64,000 nucleotides of DNA from Cryobacterium mannosilyticum (GCF_004402705.1 NZ_SOFM01000016.1:62001-126000); one strand, 5' to 3'. Numbered from the stretch's first letter, positions 23,763 to 33,012 are shown. Notes: generated by a model not told the origin, from the letters alone. Translations and numbers: made by a program.

Positions 23763-23927
23763 TCAGCGGCCCTGGAGGAATCGCGCACATCCCCATGTGA
23801 CGGGAAAATCTCGAGGTTCCATCATCTTGTCGCAGAGGCGACAGCCGTAATACCTCGGCGCATCTCGTGAGCGCTGTTTGAGCACCCATGTGTGCAGCCC
23901 CAGTCGACATCGAAGTCGTCGGTTCAT
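23763..23927 (-). CDS. Small zinc-ribbon-like protein (54 aa)
   Basis: A 54-codon frame too short for most gene callers but preceded by a near-ideal SD: GGAGGTGA ends 6 bases before the ATG. The sequence has CRLGLHTW at residues 7-14 and YYGCRLCDK at 27-34, giving Cys7/His12 and Cys29-x2-Cys32, plus Cys47: a treble-clef or ribbon-like metal-site layout seen in small actinobacterial proteins of unknown function. It lies upstream of the PhnD-like gene on the same strand (137-bp gap). Confidence 0.6.
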   Translation of the reverse strand: MNRRLRCRLGLHTWVLKQRSRDAPRYYGCRLCDKMMEPRDFPVTWGCARFLQGR

Positions 23928-24229
23928 GTCCAATCACCTCCAGAACGAGGCGACGCCACCTGTCAGATTACTCCCCAGCCGCGGCGGCGACAACGATCTC
24001 GACTAGCGGCAACGAATCGGCGTACTGCTCGGTTCGAGTCTGCGTGGTGATCTTCGTCAAGCGGCAAGAACTTCCGGCGCGAAGACAGCGGCAGACGGGT
24101 TGCCTGGGTTGAGGAGCACGGCGAGTCCAGCTTCGGGCCCGCGGGCTGGTTGGCCCCTTCTCGTCGCTCACGCTGCGACAGCACCCGAGGCGCGGAGCAG
24201 TAGGGCAACCCTGTGCGGGATTGGGAAGC
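23928..24229. other. Intergenic interval, no gene seen
   Basis: The 302-bp divergent gap holds the promoter and SD of the small zinc-ribbon gene (minus strand). No other coding frame with a ribosome site, RNA fold or repeat was recognised. Confidence 0.5.
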
Positions 24230-25012
24230 ATGCAGCGTCATGCGAAGCTTGGCGACGTGAGTGAGAAGCTGGATGGCGGATTCGATGGCGGCGCGCTTCT
24301 AATAGATGGAACCGTGCGCCGGGTTCCTGGCCCGTGGACCCCGGCCGTGAATGCCCTCTTGCAACATTTGGCCGACAAAGGGTTTATCGGGGCACCGCGC
24401 CCGCTTGGGACCGACGCACAGGGTCGGACTGTCGTTAGCTTTCTCGAGGGTAGGACCGTCGGTATCGTCCGCCCGTGGCCGCAGTGGACGCACAGCGAAG
24501 AGGCGCTCCTGGACGTCGGCCACTGGCTCAGGCGCTACCACTCAGCAGTCGCCGACTTTGTCCCGCCCGCTGGCTCGATGTGGCGCGAAGGCCAAGTCTG
24601 GGAGCCTGGCCTGACCATCGGTCACAACGACGCGGCGCCCTACAACTCAGTCTGGAATGAAGACGGACTGGTGGGTTTCGTGGACTGGGACATGGCCGGC
24701 CCGACCACGTACGCCGGGGACCTTGCCTGGGTCGCATTCTCCTGGGTGCCGCTCCACGCTCAACAGCTCGTGCTGGAGGAAGGATTCACTGCCTTCGGCG
24801 AGCGGCGGGCCCGCCTCGAGTCCTTCCTTCGGGCCTATGAGTGGGATGGTTCTGCCAACGCTGTTCTGGAGCTCATCCGTCAACGAATACATAGGCAACT
24901 CGACATCATCCGCTCAGTGGCGGCTGACGGCGATGCGACCTACCAGCGGATGCTCGCCCACGGAGTCGACCGGAATCTTGAAGCCGCGTTGGGCGATCTC
25001 AGCACTGTTTGA
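24230..25012 (+). CDS. Aminoglycoside phosphotransferase (APH)-family kinase
   Basis: A 260-residue APH/choline-kinase fold. The catalytic loop is IGHNDAAPYNSVW (H-N-D-x4-N, Brenner motif) and the metal-binding FVDWDMAGP follows at the DFG-like position; the N-lobe includes VVSFLEGRTVG. GGGA lies ahead of the ATG. Such proteins phosphorylate small alcohols or drugs, and overall shape (short, WREGQVWEP before the loop) is like actinobacterial 'phosphotransferase' genes of unknown substrate. An antibiotic-resistance role is possible but not indicated by sequence alone. Confidence 0.85.
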   Translation: MQRHAKLGDVSEKLDGGFDGGALLIDGTVRRVPGPWTPAVNALLQHLADKGFIGAPRPLGTDAQGRTVVSFLEGRTVGIVRPWPQWTHSEEALLDVGHWLRRYHSAVADFVPPAGSMWREGQVWEPGLTIGHNDAAPYNSVWNEDGLVGFVDWDMAGPTTYAGDLAWVAFSWVPLHAQQLVLEEGFTAFGERRARLESFLRAYEWDGSANAVLELIRQRIHRQLDIIRSVAADGDATYQRMLAHGVDRNLEAALGDLSTV

Positions 25013-25078
25013 CACCTCGTCACAAATCCACGCTCATTGAGGAAATCCTGATGGGTTGGGCGGAATAGGATCGTCGGC

Positions 25079-25540
25079 ATGACCCGTGTCGTCTTCATGT
25101 GTGGCCCAGCCGGTTCAGGCAAGTCCACGGTTGCACGCGCGCTTGAGTCTGGCGGCATGGCGCGGCTGTCCTTCGACGAGGAAGCCTGGCTGCGGGGTAT
25201 TCAATCCCAACCCCTGGCCGAGGAAGTCCGGCTCGAGATCGAAAGCCACCTGCGCCAGAGACTTCTCGACCTTGTGATGAAACAGACCGATGTGGTGCTG
25301 GACTACTCCTTCTGGTCCCGACGCATGCGCGAGGACTACCGCGCCATCCTCCGGCCGCTGGGCGTCGAGCCGGAGACGATCTATCTGGCGACTCCGCGAA
25401 AGGTGGCCTTGGCTCGTGTCCGCGCGCGGGCGGGGCAGGAGCCGAATGACGTCCAGCTACCCGATGAGCTGGCGGCCGCTTACTTCGATCACTTTGAGGT
25501 TCCCACCCCTGATGAGGGCCCCTTGACCGTGGTCGCATAG
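25079..25540 (+). CDS. Zeta-toxin/AAA-type P-loop kinase
   Basis: A 153-residue P-loop protein: Walker A MCGPAGSGKSTVAR near residues 7-20, a DVVLDYSFW strand as the Walker-B-like element, and a C-terminal lid with ARVRARAGQEP. It belongs with the ATP-binding AAA_33 / gluconate-kinase-like group, which phosphorylates small molecules or nucleotides. It follows the APH-type kinase by 66 bp on the same strand, so the two kinases may be co-expressed. Confidence 0.85.
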   Translation: MTRVVFMCGPAGSGKSTVARALESGGMARLSFDEEAWLRGIQSQPLAEEVRLEIESHLRQRLLDLVMKQTDVVLDYSFWSRRMREDYRAILRPLGVEPETIYLATPRKVALARVRARAGQEPNDVQLPDELAAAYFDHFEVPTPDEGPLTVVA

Positions 25541-25565
25541 GCTCGGCGCTTCACCCGGCATGCCA

Positions 25566-25581
25566 TTGGGGAACGGTTAGT
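25566..25581. repeat. GGGGAACC-type dispersed motif
   Basis: TTGGGGAACGGTTAGT, an intergenic variant of the 17-bp motif at 21086, 30671 and 33013. Confidence 0.45.
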
Positions 25582-25719
25582 GCGGCAGCTTGCTTGAAGG
25601 GACTCGCGTTTTCGAGTGCAGGCCGTCTCATCTATTTGCTGGCCTCGGGAGCTTCAGCAAATCGGCCGCCTTGTTCCGGCGCCTGGCACGACGCCGGTCC
25701 TGAGTTGGGATCGGCCGCG

Positions 25720-26442
25720 TCAGGGTGGAGATAGCGTGCCAAAAAAGGCAGCGCTGCGGCGGATGATGTCTTCGGCTTGCTCGAAGCTCCATGAGCTGTG
25801 CGGGTAGCCGTCGAAGACGTCGATCTGATCGGTGGGCTGGCAGGCGTTGATCAGGGCTTCTCGGTTCGGGGCGGAGACATACTCATCGCTAGTGCCGAAA
25901 ACCAAATAGCACGGCGCAGTGACCTCCTTCAACTTGCCGACTATGTCGGCACGGTGTGCCTCGGTCCAAAACGCATTGTCGACACGCTGACCACCCTCCT
26001 CCACGAAACCTCGCGGATCGGGTGCGAACTGGTCCGTGCTTGCATCGGGCACCCACGACACTACGGCGCTCACATCCAGCCCAGCGGCAGCGCAGATCAC
26101 GGCAGAACCACCCATGCTCTGCCCGAAAAGGGCGAACCGCTTGCCCTCGCTAAGGTACTGGCGTGTCAGGATACGAATGACGCTAACCCAATCGTCGAAA
26201 CGTGAATCGATGAAGTCGCCTTCCGAGTCACCCGACCCGTACTGATCAAAACGGAGAGACGAGATTCCGTGGGAGGCCAATGCGCGAGCGAGGGTGACGA
26301 AGGTTCGATTCGGTCCCGATTTCTCCCCCCGGAATCCGTGACAGAACAACACGACGTCGTCACTGCCCGCATGGTGGGTCACGGACGCCAGCTGGTGTCC
26401 ACCAACCGAGATCCCCGAAAACACTTCGCTGTACGTTGGCAC
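25720..26442 (-). CDS. Alpha/beta hydrolase (serine hydrolase)
   Basis: A 240-residue alpha/beta hydrolase: VVLFCHGFRGEKSGPN supplies the oxyanion-side HGF, FGQSMGGSAV is the nucleophile elbow with the catalytic Ser, FGTSDEYVS holds the acid and YPHSSWS the His. Its closest general type is the serine-aminopeptidase/S33-like esterases. The GTG start is chosen because upstream in-frame sequence is Arg-rich and lacks SD; the true start is somewhat uncertain. Isolated on the minus strand. Confidence 0.82.
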   Translation of the reverse strand: MPTYSEVFSGISVGGHQLASVTHHAGSDDVVLFCHGFRGEKSGPNRTFVTLARALASHGISSLRFDQYGSGDSEGDFIDSRFDDWVSVIRILTRQYLSEGKRFALFGQSMGGSAVICAAAGLDVSAVVSWVPDASTDQFAPDPRGFVEEGGQRVDNAFWTEAHRADIVGKLKEVTAPCYLVFGTSDEYVSAPNREALINACQPTDQIDVFDGYPHSSWSFEQAEDIIRRSAAFFGTLSPP

Positions 26443-26635
26443 AGTCCCGATCTTCCCATCCTCGCTGCCTGAACGCCGCGGCACACACTGAAGCTCTTCG
26501 AAAGAGGGACGTCTACGGACGCAGATTCGGCGCCAATTCGCCGAGGCTCCGAAGTTTCGGGGGAGTGGCAGTTGGGAACCAGCTACGAGCTCCTTGAGCA
26601 ACTGCCTTCGCACCATCTGCAGTACCGGTGCCTCA

Positions 26636-27307
26636 TCAGTTGCCGTTGGTGAGGAAGCCGACCGGATCGATGCCCAACCGGAGGAGCAGGACCACAAGCG
26701 ACAGCAAGGTAGCCACGGCTGCGGCAGCGAGCCCCTGCAGAACCGGCGGCCACCGCCGTGCCGTGGTGTGCCCAATCAGCCGAGCCACTCCGGCAGCTGT
26801 GACCCAGGCGACTCCAGAAGCCAGGGCGAACGCCCAACCGAATGTGCCTGATTCGATAGATGCGATCTCGGCCTCAGGAGCGAACACCCTCATGCCGCCG
26901 GCTACAGTAGCGAATATTTTCATGGAGGCATCTGTGAGCGCCAGCATGACAAAGAGTCCCACGCTCAGCACGGCGAGGCCAATCAATGTGACCCCAGTGA
27001 ATCCCAGCGCCCAAATCATGGTGCGACGTCTCCCCGTCCAGAAGGGCAGGACGACGAGAAATATGGCCGACAGCGATAGTGCTACCCGGAGCACCACGGT
27101 GGTCGACTCTTCGTAATTGGACAGCAGGATTACGACTCCCGTCATGAATGTGACCAAGTTGAATGCTCCTGCTACGAGCAGCGCCGAGGCTCCGAGCCAG
27201 AGGGGTAACGGACGTTGGCTCTTTCGTTTCGAGGGCACATCTAGTCGGGGTGTCCTCAAGGGCCTTATAAAACCTTGGCCATTTAACATGTCGCCCTTCG
27301 ATTCCAT
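26636..27307 (-). CDS. Hypothetical integral membrane protein (223 aa)
   Basis: A basic N-terminus (about 37 residues) is followed by six or so hydrophobic helices (ALLVAGAFNLVTFMTGVVIL, VALSLSAIFLVVLPFW, LGFTGVTLIGLAVLSVGLFVML, FALASGVAWVTAAGVARLIG, LAAAAVATLLSLVVLLL). No family recognised; the topology resembles small actinobacterial multi-pass proteins of unknown role. Start uncertain: a TTG lies 3 bases upstream and an ATG with AAGGG lies 18 bases downstream. Confidence 0.6.
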   Translation of the reverse strand: MESKGDMLNGQGFIRPLRTPRLDVPSKRKSQRPLPLWLGASALLVAGAFNLVTFMTGVVILLSNYEESTTVVLRVALSLSAIFLVVLPFWTGRRRTMIWALGFTGVTLIGLAVLSVGLFVMLALTDASMKIFATVAGGMRVFAPEAEIASIESGTFGWAFALASGVAWVTAAGVARLIGHTTARRWPPVLQGLAAAAVATLLSLVVLLLRLGIDPVGFLTNGN

Positions 27308-27870
27308 CAATTGCTGTCATCTAGCCACGAGGGAGCAGTTCTCGAAGAGCGGGCAATTCTGGCGGTCACCCACGGGAAACCGTTCCCGCGGGTCAACTTG
27401 CCGGTCCCGAACCAGGGCGCGCCGGAAGCGGTCAATCGCAGTCCAGCGTCCTGCAGGCCGACACTCCAAGGCCTTGGAACTCCAACTCGCTCTCAGCCCC
27501 AACGTGGGCATAACGGGCCGCTTCTTAGCTGAGGGATTCCTCGGGAGCGAAGACCAGCGCAGGGCGAAGTCGCCCTTTCGCGGGCGCGTACCGTGACCGT
27601 GCTGTTGACGCAGTGAGAGCGTGGAAAGAAATATCCCGACCGAAAAACCAGACCCATAGCCCAGACCACCTAAACGGCCCTGAGGAAATGGTCCCCGCGT
27701 GGGCTCATCCGCCGTCCCGCAAGCCGGACGGTCAGCGGGCGCCGAGAGCCGCCCAACCGAACAACGGCGACCAAGGTACGAATGGCTCACGCGGGGCGGT
27801 TCTGTTTCCTGTTCCTCCAGGTGAAGGAGGCCACGGCAACCGTGCTGGAGGACCACCACCGTGTCGCCGA
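27308..27870. other. Gene-poor interval with dispersed repeat
   Basis: A 563-bp gap. Several frames are open by base composition but none has a ribosome site or a recognisable product. It contains the 33-bp dispersed repeat at 27698-27730. I read it as decayed or intergenic sequence. Confidence 0.5.
27698..27730. repeat. 33-bp dispersed repeat (copy 1 of 2)
   Basis: The sequence beginning CGTGGGCTCATC and ending CGCAAGCCGGACG matches 34067-34099 at 31 of 33 positions. Shorter relatives of the CGYAAGCCGGAC core appear near 16747 and 18540. All copies are intergenic. Confidence 0.65.
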
Positions 27871-29325
27871 TTAGAGTATCGGGCGGTTCTCCGCGGGCGA
27901 GGTGTCTTCGACTATGACGGTGGTGTCCTGGTTCTTCCCCGCGCGCTTGGACCGGTACATCGCCTCATCGGCTTGTTCGAGTATCAGGTCGGGAGGGATG
28001 TGATCCGGGACTCCGCCGAGATACAGGACGGCGCCGATACTCCCGGTGACCCGTTTCTGGCTGGCGCGCCCGGTGAGCGGCTCGCGGAGGGCGGCATGGA
28101 GTCGTTCGACGATACGGTCCACCTCTTCGGGTTTCACGTCCTCGCAGAGGACCACGAACTCGTCCCCACCGAGTCGCCCTACGAGGTCGCCGTGACGGAC
28201 GACCGACGACAGTCTGGAGCCAATTTCGCTCAGCACGCTGTCACCGGTGGCATGTCCCAGCTCATCGTTAATGAGTTTGAAACCGTCCAGATCGATGAGG
28301 AGGAGTGCTATCGAACGGTGGTTGAGTCGTGAGAGGTTCACCGCGTCGCTGAGACGTTTTTGGATGAGGCGACGGGACGCAAGGCCCGTAAGCGGGTCGA
28401 TTAGCGTTAGCCGTTCAAGTTGCTGGAGGAGATGGATGCGCGTCAGCGCCTGGGCGGACTGACGTGCGAGTGCTTCATACAGCCCGATGTCGTCCACTTC
28501 GAAGCTCCTTGAACGTGCGAAGGAACTGATCAGGACACCGAGTGGAGATGCTTCTTCCGACAACGGCACGGACACGAGCGTCTCCACCTGGGCGCTTCGC
28601 ATCACTTCGGCGAGCCCTGATGGCTTGGTGATGGGATCAGCGCGCGAAAGAATCATCGTGCGTTCGGTGCGGGCCAGTACACCGGCTGGCCCGTCGCCGG
28701 ACAGATCGAGCAGTCCCAGCGTCGGATTTCCCGATGCTAGGACCAGCTTCCCCTCAGCGCTCAGGAGGTACATCGAAACGTTAGTCGCAGCGAATGCCTC
28801 ACGGGTGATCTTCGTCAGCTGATTCGCCAGCTCAATGTCGGTAGTGGCTCCGGTCAACACTCTCGATGCGTTCTGTAGCACCCTTATCCGAGTTTCCGAC
28901 GCTTCCGCCTTGCGTTGGGAGGCGAGGAGCTCTCGCTCGTATTCCTGGCGTTCGCTGGCGTCGAAGACGGCCGTCCGGATGGTAACGGGTTCCCCATTTC
29001 CATCGGTGGTCACGGTGCTGTTGAGCATCATTGGCAGCGCGGTGCCGTTCGCGTGCCGGAACGACACCGCCACCGCTTTCACTTCACCTCGCAGGTGGAG
29101 CACCGGGAGATATCGAGTCTCGAACATCAACTGGCTGCCTGGTCGAAGGAACGAGACGAACGGCTGGCCGACGAGCTCTTTGCGCTGATACCCCGTCCAC
29201 TTGAGCAGAGTCTTGTTGACTCGGATGATGATGCCGTCGATCGTTGTAGAGAGGTGCCCGCACGGAGCGTGCTCATAGAGGTCCTCGAATAGGCTCTCGA
29301 CCCGCCGATCGCCCCCGTCACTCAT
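27871..29325 (-). CDS. PAS-GAF-GGDEF diguanylate cyclase partnered with RsbQ
   Basis: A 484-residue soluble signalling enzyme. Residues about 10-130 are a PAS domain (EDLYEHAPCGHLSTTIDG, WTGYQRKELVGQPF), about 165-300 a GAF domain, and about 320-480 a GGDEF domain with GRLGGDEFVVL and DPLTGLASRRLI, so it should make cyclic di-GMP. An inhibitory RxxD motif upstream of GGDEF was not found. It overlaps the rsbQ stop (ATGA), so both are co-translated. By precedent for RsbQ/PAS modules the hydrolase supplies a small ligand to the PAS domain, which switches the output domain, here a cyclase rather than the RsbP phosphatase. Confidence 0.92.
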   Translation of the reverse strand: MSDGGDRRVESLFEDLYEHAPCGHLSTTIDGIIIRVNKTLLKWTGYQRKELVGQPFVSFLRPGSQLMFETRYLPVLHLRGEVKAVAVSFRHANGTALPMMLNSTVTTDGNGEPVTIRTAVFDASERQEYERELLASQRKAEASETRIRVLQNASRVLTGATTDIELANQLTKITREAFAATNVSMYLLSAEGKLVLASGNPTLGLLDLSGDGPAGVLARTERTMILSRADPITKPSGLAEVMRSAQVETLVSVPLSEEASPLGVLISSFARSRSFEVDDIGLYEALARQSAQALTRIHLLQQLERLTLIDPLTGLASRRLIQKRLSDAVNLSRLNHRSIALLLIDLDGFKLINDELGHATGDSVLSEIGSRLSSVVRHGDLVGRLGGDEFVVLCEDVKPEEVDRIVERLHAALREPLTGRASQKRVTGSIGAVLYLGGVPDHIPPDLILEQADEAMYRSKRAGKNQDTTVIVEDTSPAENRPIL

Positions 29326-30176
29326 TTCAGGTAGGCAAGAATGGCATCCGTTAGAGCGTCGGGTGCCGACAGGTTAGGGATGTGGCCGGTGGCTGCGAGA
29401 GTGACCAGGGTACTGCCTGCTATCTGTTGGTGAATGTAGCGCCCTACGGCGGCGGGAGCGACGATGTCGGCGGTGCATTGCAGGATCAGAGTCGGCGTGG
29501 TGACCAAGGGGAGGTCCTCCCGGTTGTCGGAAAGGAACGTGACACGCGCGAAATGGCGGGCGATCGTCGGGTCGGTGCTGCAGAAGTTCTCCGTCAGCTC
29601 ATCTCCTAGCTCCGGTCGGTCCGGGTTGCCCATCATCAGTGGTGCCATGACCGACGACCAGCCGAAATAGTTCGAATCCAGATCATCCAACATCGCATTG
29701 ATGTCCTCGACCTCAAATCCTCCCTCGTAGCCCGGCGCATTGATGTATCGAGGGGACGGGGTGATCAGGACGAGAGCGCCGAAGCGGGACGGGTCACGGT
29801 TCGCGGCGAGCACACCAATCATCGCGCTAACAGAGTGACCGACATACACCACGTCGGTCACGTCCAGCTCATCAAGGATCTCGAGCAGGTCGTCCGCGTA
29901 CCCGAGCAACGAGTCGTACTTCCAGAAACTGTAGGCAGATGCATCGGAACTGCCTGCTCCAACATGGTCGAACACGATGACTTTGTAGTCCGCGAGAAAG
30001 GCCGGGGTGACAAATCGCCACGCGCTTTGGTTGCACCCGAAGCCGTGTGCGAACACGATCGCACGGCCGTTCGGGTTGCCACTCACCGTCACATTGTTGC
30101 GCCGCGAGGCTGCCGAGAGCTCTTGAACGGCAACAGTCGTCTCCTCGGGCGAGGGCGGCCCAGCTTCCATGAGCAT
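29322..30176 (-). CDS. rsbQ: RsbQ-like alpha/beta hydrolase, signal generator
   Basis: A 284-residue hydrolase strongly matching Bacillus RsbQ: HGFGCNQSAW, the nucleophile elbow VGHSVSAMIG, then SPRYINAPGYEGGF, GNPDRPELGDELTENFCSTDP, FLSDNREDLP and LILQCTADIVAP, ending with the catalytic His in ATGHIPNLSAPD. AGGA lies 8 bases before the ATG. RsbQ is not a bulk catabolic enzyme: it makes or carries an unknown small molecule required by a PAS sensor. Here it is the first gene of a two-gene operon with the PAS-GAF-GGDEF protein. It is related to the KAI2/D14 receptors of plants. Confidence 0.92.
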   Translation of the reverse strand: MLMEAGPPSPEETTVAVQELSAASRRNNVTVSGNPNGRAIVFAHGFGCNQSAWRFVTPAFLADYKVIVFDHVGAGSSDASAYSFWKYDSLLGYADDLLEILDELDVTDVVYVGHSVSAMIGVLAANRDPSRFGALVLITPSPRYINAPGYEGGFEVEDINAMLDDLDSNYFGWSSVMAPLMMGNPDRPELGDELTENFCSTDPTIARHFARVTFLSDNREDLPLVTTPTLILQCTADIVAPAAVGRYIHQQIAGSTLVTLAATGHIPNLSAPDALTDAILAYLK

Positions 30177-30774
30177 GCGGGTGGTCCTTGCTGTTCGGTA
30201 GCCCGGCTTACAGCGTGTTTTCCGTGGCTTTGCGTACCCGGCTCGCGCCGGGTTTGCCTGCATGATGAGCAAACGCCCATACGTCGGCTGACTCTATCAG
30301 GGGACCCAACCACACGGACCGCGTTCGCTGCTCCCCGGTGTCGTTGTTTTTGCCCTGCCCTATCCGCCGCAGACGCCCTGATTACGACCTCTGCCGGAAT
30401 CGAGGGCCGCCCCCTGCCCGACGACGGGAATAGGTCCTTAGACATCGCCGGCGGAAACGCTCTCCCCGGCACTTAGTCAAAAACGCGAAGTTGTTAGGTC
30501 CGCTATTCAATTGCGCGGCGACGCTGTCACTTTCTTATCGGGTAGGTGATTCGGTTAAGCAAACCTGTACCGCCACGCGCCGCCACGAGCACCGGGCAAA
30601 TTTTGGCATGTCTCATACGCGCCTGTCAGCTTCGCACGGCACCTGATGGCGGAGCGGTGCGGCTCGGACGAAAGGGGAACCCTTAGCGGAACGGCTTGGA
30701 TCGTTGGACCTTGTCTTGCCAATGTGCCCGTAACTGCGCGTGATGCCTGCCCGGCGGTGAAGTAGTCTCTGGGG
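30177..30774. other. Divergent intergenic region
   Basis: A 598-bp gap between rsbQ (minus) and the DUF4232 gene (plus). No supported gene. AT-richer stretches at about 30475-30560 are likely promoters. A copy of the GGGGAACC repeat motif lies at 30671-30685. Confidence 0.5.
30671..30685. repeat. GGGGAACC-type dispersed motif
   Basis: AAGGGGAACCCTTAG, a variant of the motif at 21086-21102 and 33013-33029, intergenic. Confidence 0.45.
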
Positions 30775-31977
30775 ATGACAAGGCCCGGCCACAGTACATT
30801 TCCCTGGATTCCGGCGTCCGTCGCCGCCGCGTGGTGGGTCGTGTGCGCCGGCGGATTCGGATTCCTGACCTGGTTCGCTCTGGTCCCCAACGCCTTCGTG
30901 AAGCACCTCCTGCCGGAAACGATCCCGCGCAGCGTCTGGTTCTGGTCCTGGCCGTGGATCGCTCTCGCTCCTCTTGCCTCGGCCGTCGTCGTCTTTGTGG
31001 TTTACCTGTTGCTGGCGCGCGTCATCGTCGACCGGATTGACGGGTCGCGCACAGCCCGGTTCTTCGCCCTGTGGTTCGTGGCGGTTCTGACCGGCTTCCT
31101 CGCCACCCTCCCGTGGGTGATCAGCGCGATCGTTGCGTCATTCCCGCCGTCCCGCGCCGCATTCGTGCTTGACCCGGCTGGTGAGTCCGTTCTCCTCAGT
31201 GGGTACTGGGGGATCGCCTGGGGGTGGTTGCCGGCTCTGTTCACCCTGCGCCGCGCCCAACCGGCCGACCCGGCCCACCCGGCTCAGCCGGGCGGGGATG
31301 CCGTCCCGGCGTCGGCCGCACCCGGCCCGTTGCGCACGCGCCCGCTCGCCGTTCTTGGCAGCATCGTCGTCGTCGCCGTGATTCTTTCCGGTTTGGCGGC
31401 CGGTACGGGGAGCCGGGCCGCACGGCTCGCTGCGGCGGCGGAGAACGCCCGCGCCAATGGGCACACCCTCGGCTCCCTGCCCGACCCGGATGTCCCGGTC
31501 ACGCCGCCGCCCACCATCGCGCCCGCAGCGGCCGATCCCGCCGCCGACTGGTGCACGCCCGACCAGGCGGCGTTACTACTCGGAGACCCGGACGCGGCCA
31601 TGGGGCACCGCACTCTGTCGATCCAGGCGATGAACTTCACCGACTCCCCGTGCACCCTTAGCGGCTACCCCGACCTCGCCTTCGCGGATGAGAACGGGTC
31701 GGCCCTCGACGTCACCCTCGTGCACGGCGGAACGTTCATGACCGTCGACGAGGGAGCCGATCCCATCGTGGTTCCAGCTGGCGGCTACGCCATCGCCCGG
31801 CTCGGCTGGGGCGCCATGGCCACAGCGGATGTCCCCACGACATACACGCTCTACGCGGCGCTCTACCCAGGCCTGGTTCGCGGTTCCTGGCCCAGCACCC
31901 TCGACATCGTCGCGGGCGGCGAAGTCTCCGTCACGGCCTGGTCACTGACAGACGCCGGCCCTGACCCGCAGCCTTGA
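30775..31977 (+). CDS. Membrane protein with C-terminal DUF4232 domain
   Basis: A 400-residue protein. The first 190 residues have about four membrane helices (SVAAAWWVVCAGGFGFLTW, APLASAVVVFVVYLLLARV, ALWFVAVLTGFLATLPWV). A Pro/Ala-rich linker and a fifth helix (PLAVLGSIVVVAVILSGLA) lead to an extracytoplasmic DUF4232 domain (residues about 262-400) with WCTPDQAALL and NFTDSPCTLSGYPDLAF; the two Cys probably form a disulfide. DUF4232 is a secreted actinobacterial fold of unknown function. ATG start; the gene is single. Confidence 0.83.
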   Translation: MTRPGHSTFPWIPASVAAAWWVVCAGGFGFLTWFALVPNAFVKHLLPETIPRSVWFWSWPWIALAPLASAVVVFVVYLLLARVIVDRIDGSRTARFFALWFVAVLTGFLATLPWVISAIVASFPPSRAAFVLDPAGESVLLSGYWGIAWGWLPALFTLRRAQPADPAHPAQPGGDAVPASAAPGPLRTRPLAVLGSIVVVAVILSGLAAGTGSRAARLAAAAENARANGHTLGSLPDPDVPVTPPPTIAPAAADPAADWCTPDQAALLLGDPDAAMGHRTLSIQAMNFTDSPCTLSGYPDLAFADENGSALDVTLVHGGTFMTVDEGADPIVVPAGGYAIARLGWGAMATADVPTTYTLYAALYPGLVRGSWPSTLDIVAGGEVSVTAWSLTDAGPDPQP

Positions 31978-32172
31978 ACCGGAGCCCGTCGAGACCTGAG
32001 CGTCAAAACCTCGAGACTTTGAACGGTTGGTCTGAGCCTTCGCAGTGCCGATTCAGACAGAGCGATCGGTGCGTGCGGTAGCGACTTCGGACGGGCCAAC
32101 TCGTCCGTCGGGCCCGCGGCTGGACCGGCGATGCGGCCGACTGCCATACTGGGCTCGGCGGGGAGGGACCTG

Positions 32173-32976
32173 ATGCCACGACTGACGACATCCGTTCTGG
32201 GGAGCATCGCTCTGGTGCTCGGACTGGTGGCCTGCTCGCCCCCGACAACCGAGACTCCACCGGTCGACACGGCCGTCAACACTGATGCGTCGGCCCCACC
32301 CGACCGCGCGGCCGACGCCGTCATCCCTGACGGTGTCATCGGTACGGCCGAGCTCACGTCGCCCTCGGGGGACAACACCGTCTCCGGAACCGTCGTCGTC
32401 ACGGCGGAAGGCGGCGGGTTCGAGGTCGCACTGAAGAACTTCCACTCGGACGTTCCCGGAGGCGTGCAACTTTTCTTCAGTCCCTGGTCGGAGACCACGA
32501 CCTGCCTGGCCGACATGCACAGCTTCTCGTTCGGCAACCTCTCCACGGACGCCGATCAGCCCGGGCTGAGTATGGGCCCCATGGACTTCTCTGGGGGCGA
32601 CCCCAGCTACTACCTGACCGCCGTCATCACCGCGAACCCCTCGGGCACGAACGATCCTGACGGCTGCGTGCTCACTCCCTGGGCGGTCGGCACGATCACC
32701 TGGGACGTGCCGGACACCCGCCCCGGGCTGCTCGCCGTCGATACCGGCGCCCGGTTCGGCGCCGGCGGCGCCACCGCCACAACCGATGGCGCCCCCAGCT
32801 CCTACCGTGCGGTCGCCGGCGACACGCTCAACGACATCGCAGATCGCTTCGGCATCACGGTCGATGACCTCGGCTTCCTCAACCCGCTCACCAGCCGCCA
32901 GCTCCAGGCCGGAGACGAGCTGAACCTCCGGGTGGCGCTGCGCGGCGGCGCCTCGGTCCCGCCGCCCTCGAGCTGA
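32173..32976 (+). CDS. LysM-containing lipoprotein
   Basis: A 267-residue exported lipoprotein. The signal peptide is MPRLTTSVLGSIALVLGLVA with the lipobox Cys at position 21 (LVAC), followed by a Thr/Pro/Ala-rich linker. The middle part (GTAELTSPSGDNTVSGTVVV and on) is a beta-rich domain of unknown type. Residues about 212-257 are a LysM peptidoglycan-binding motif (YRAVAGDTLNDIADRFG, then LNPLTSRQLQAGDELNL). GGAGG precedes the ATG at 7 bases. Likely anchored in the membrane outer face and bound to the cell wall. Confidence 0.87.
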   Translation: MPRLTTSVLGSIALVLGLVACSPPTTETPPVDTAVNTDASAPPDRAADAVIPDGVIGTAELTSPSGDNTVSGTVVVTAEGGGFEVALKNFHSDVPGGVQLFFSPWSETTTCLADMHSFSFGNLSTDADQPGLSMGPMDFSGGDPSYYLTAVITANPSGTNDPDGCVLTPWAVGTITWDVPDTRPGLLAVDTGARFGAGGATATTDGAPSSYRAVAGDTLNDIADRFGITVDDLGFLNPLTSRQLQAGDELNLRVALRGGASVPPPSS

Positions 32977-33012
32977 ACGCCGTTCCAGGGCATGAACGGC
33001 AGCTGTCGCCCC

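Noticed and set aside
24020..24050. GGTTCGAGTC resembling a tRNA T-loop
   Set aside because: Flanking bases do not form the T stem, and no acceptor, D or anticodon arms can be drawn around it.
27317..27859. Minus-strand 180-codon frame in the 27.3-27.9 kb gap
   Set aside because: It reads through a dispersed repeat, has no ribosome site and no recognisable domain.
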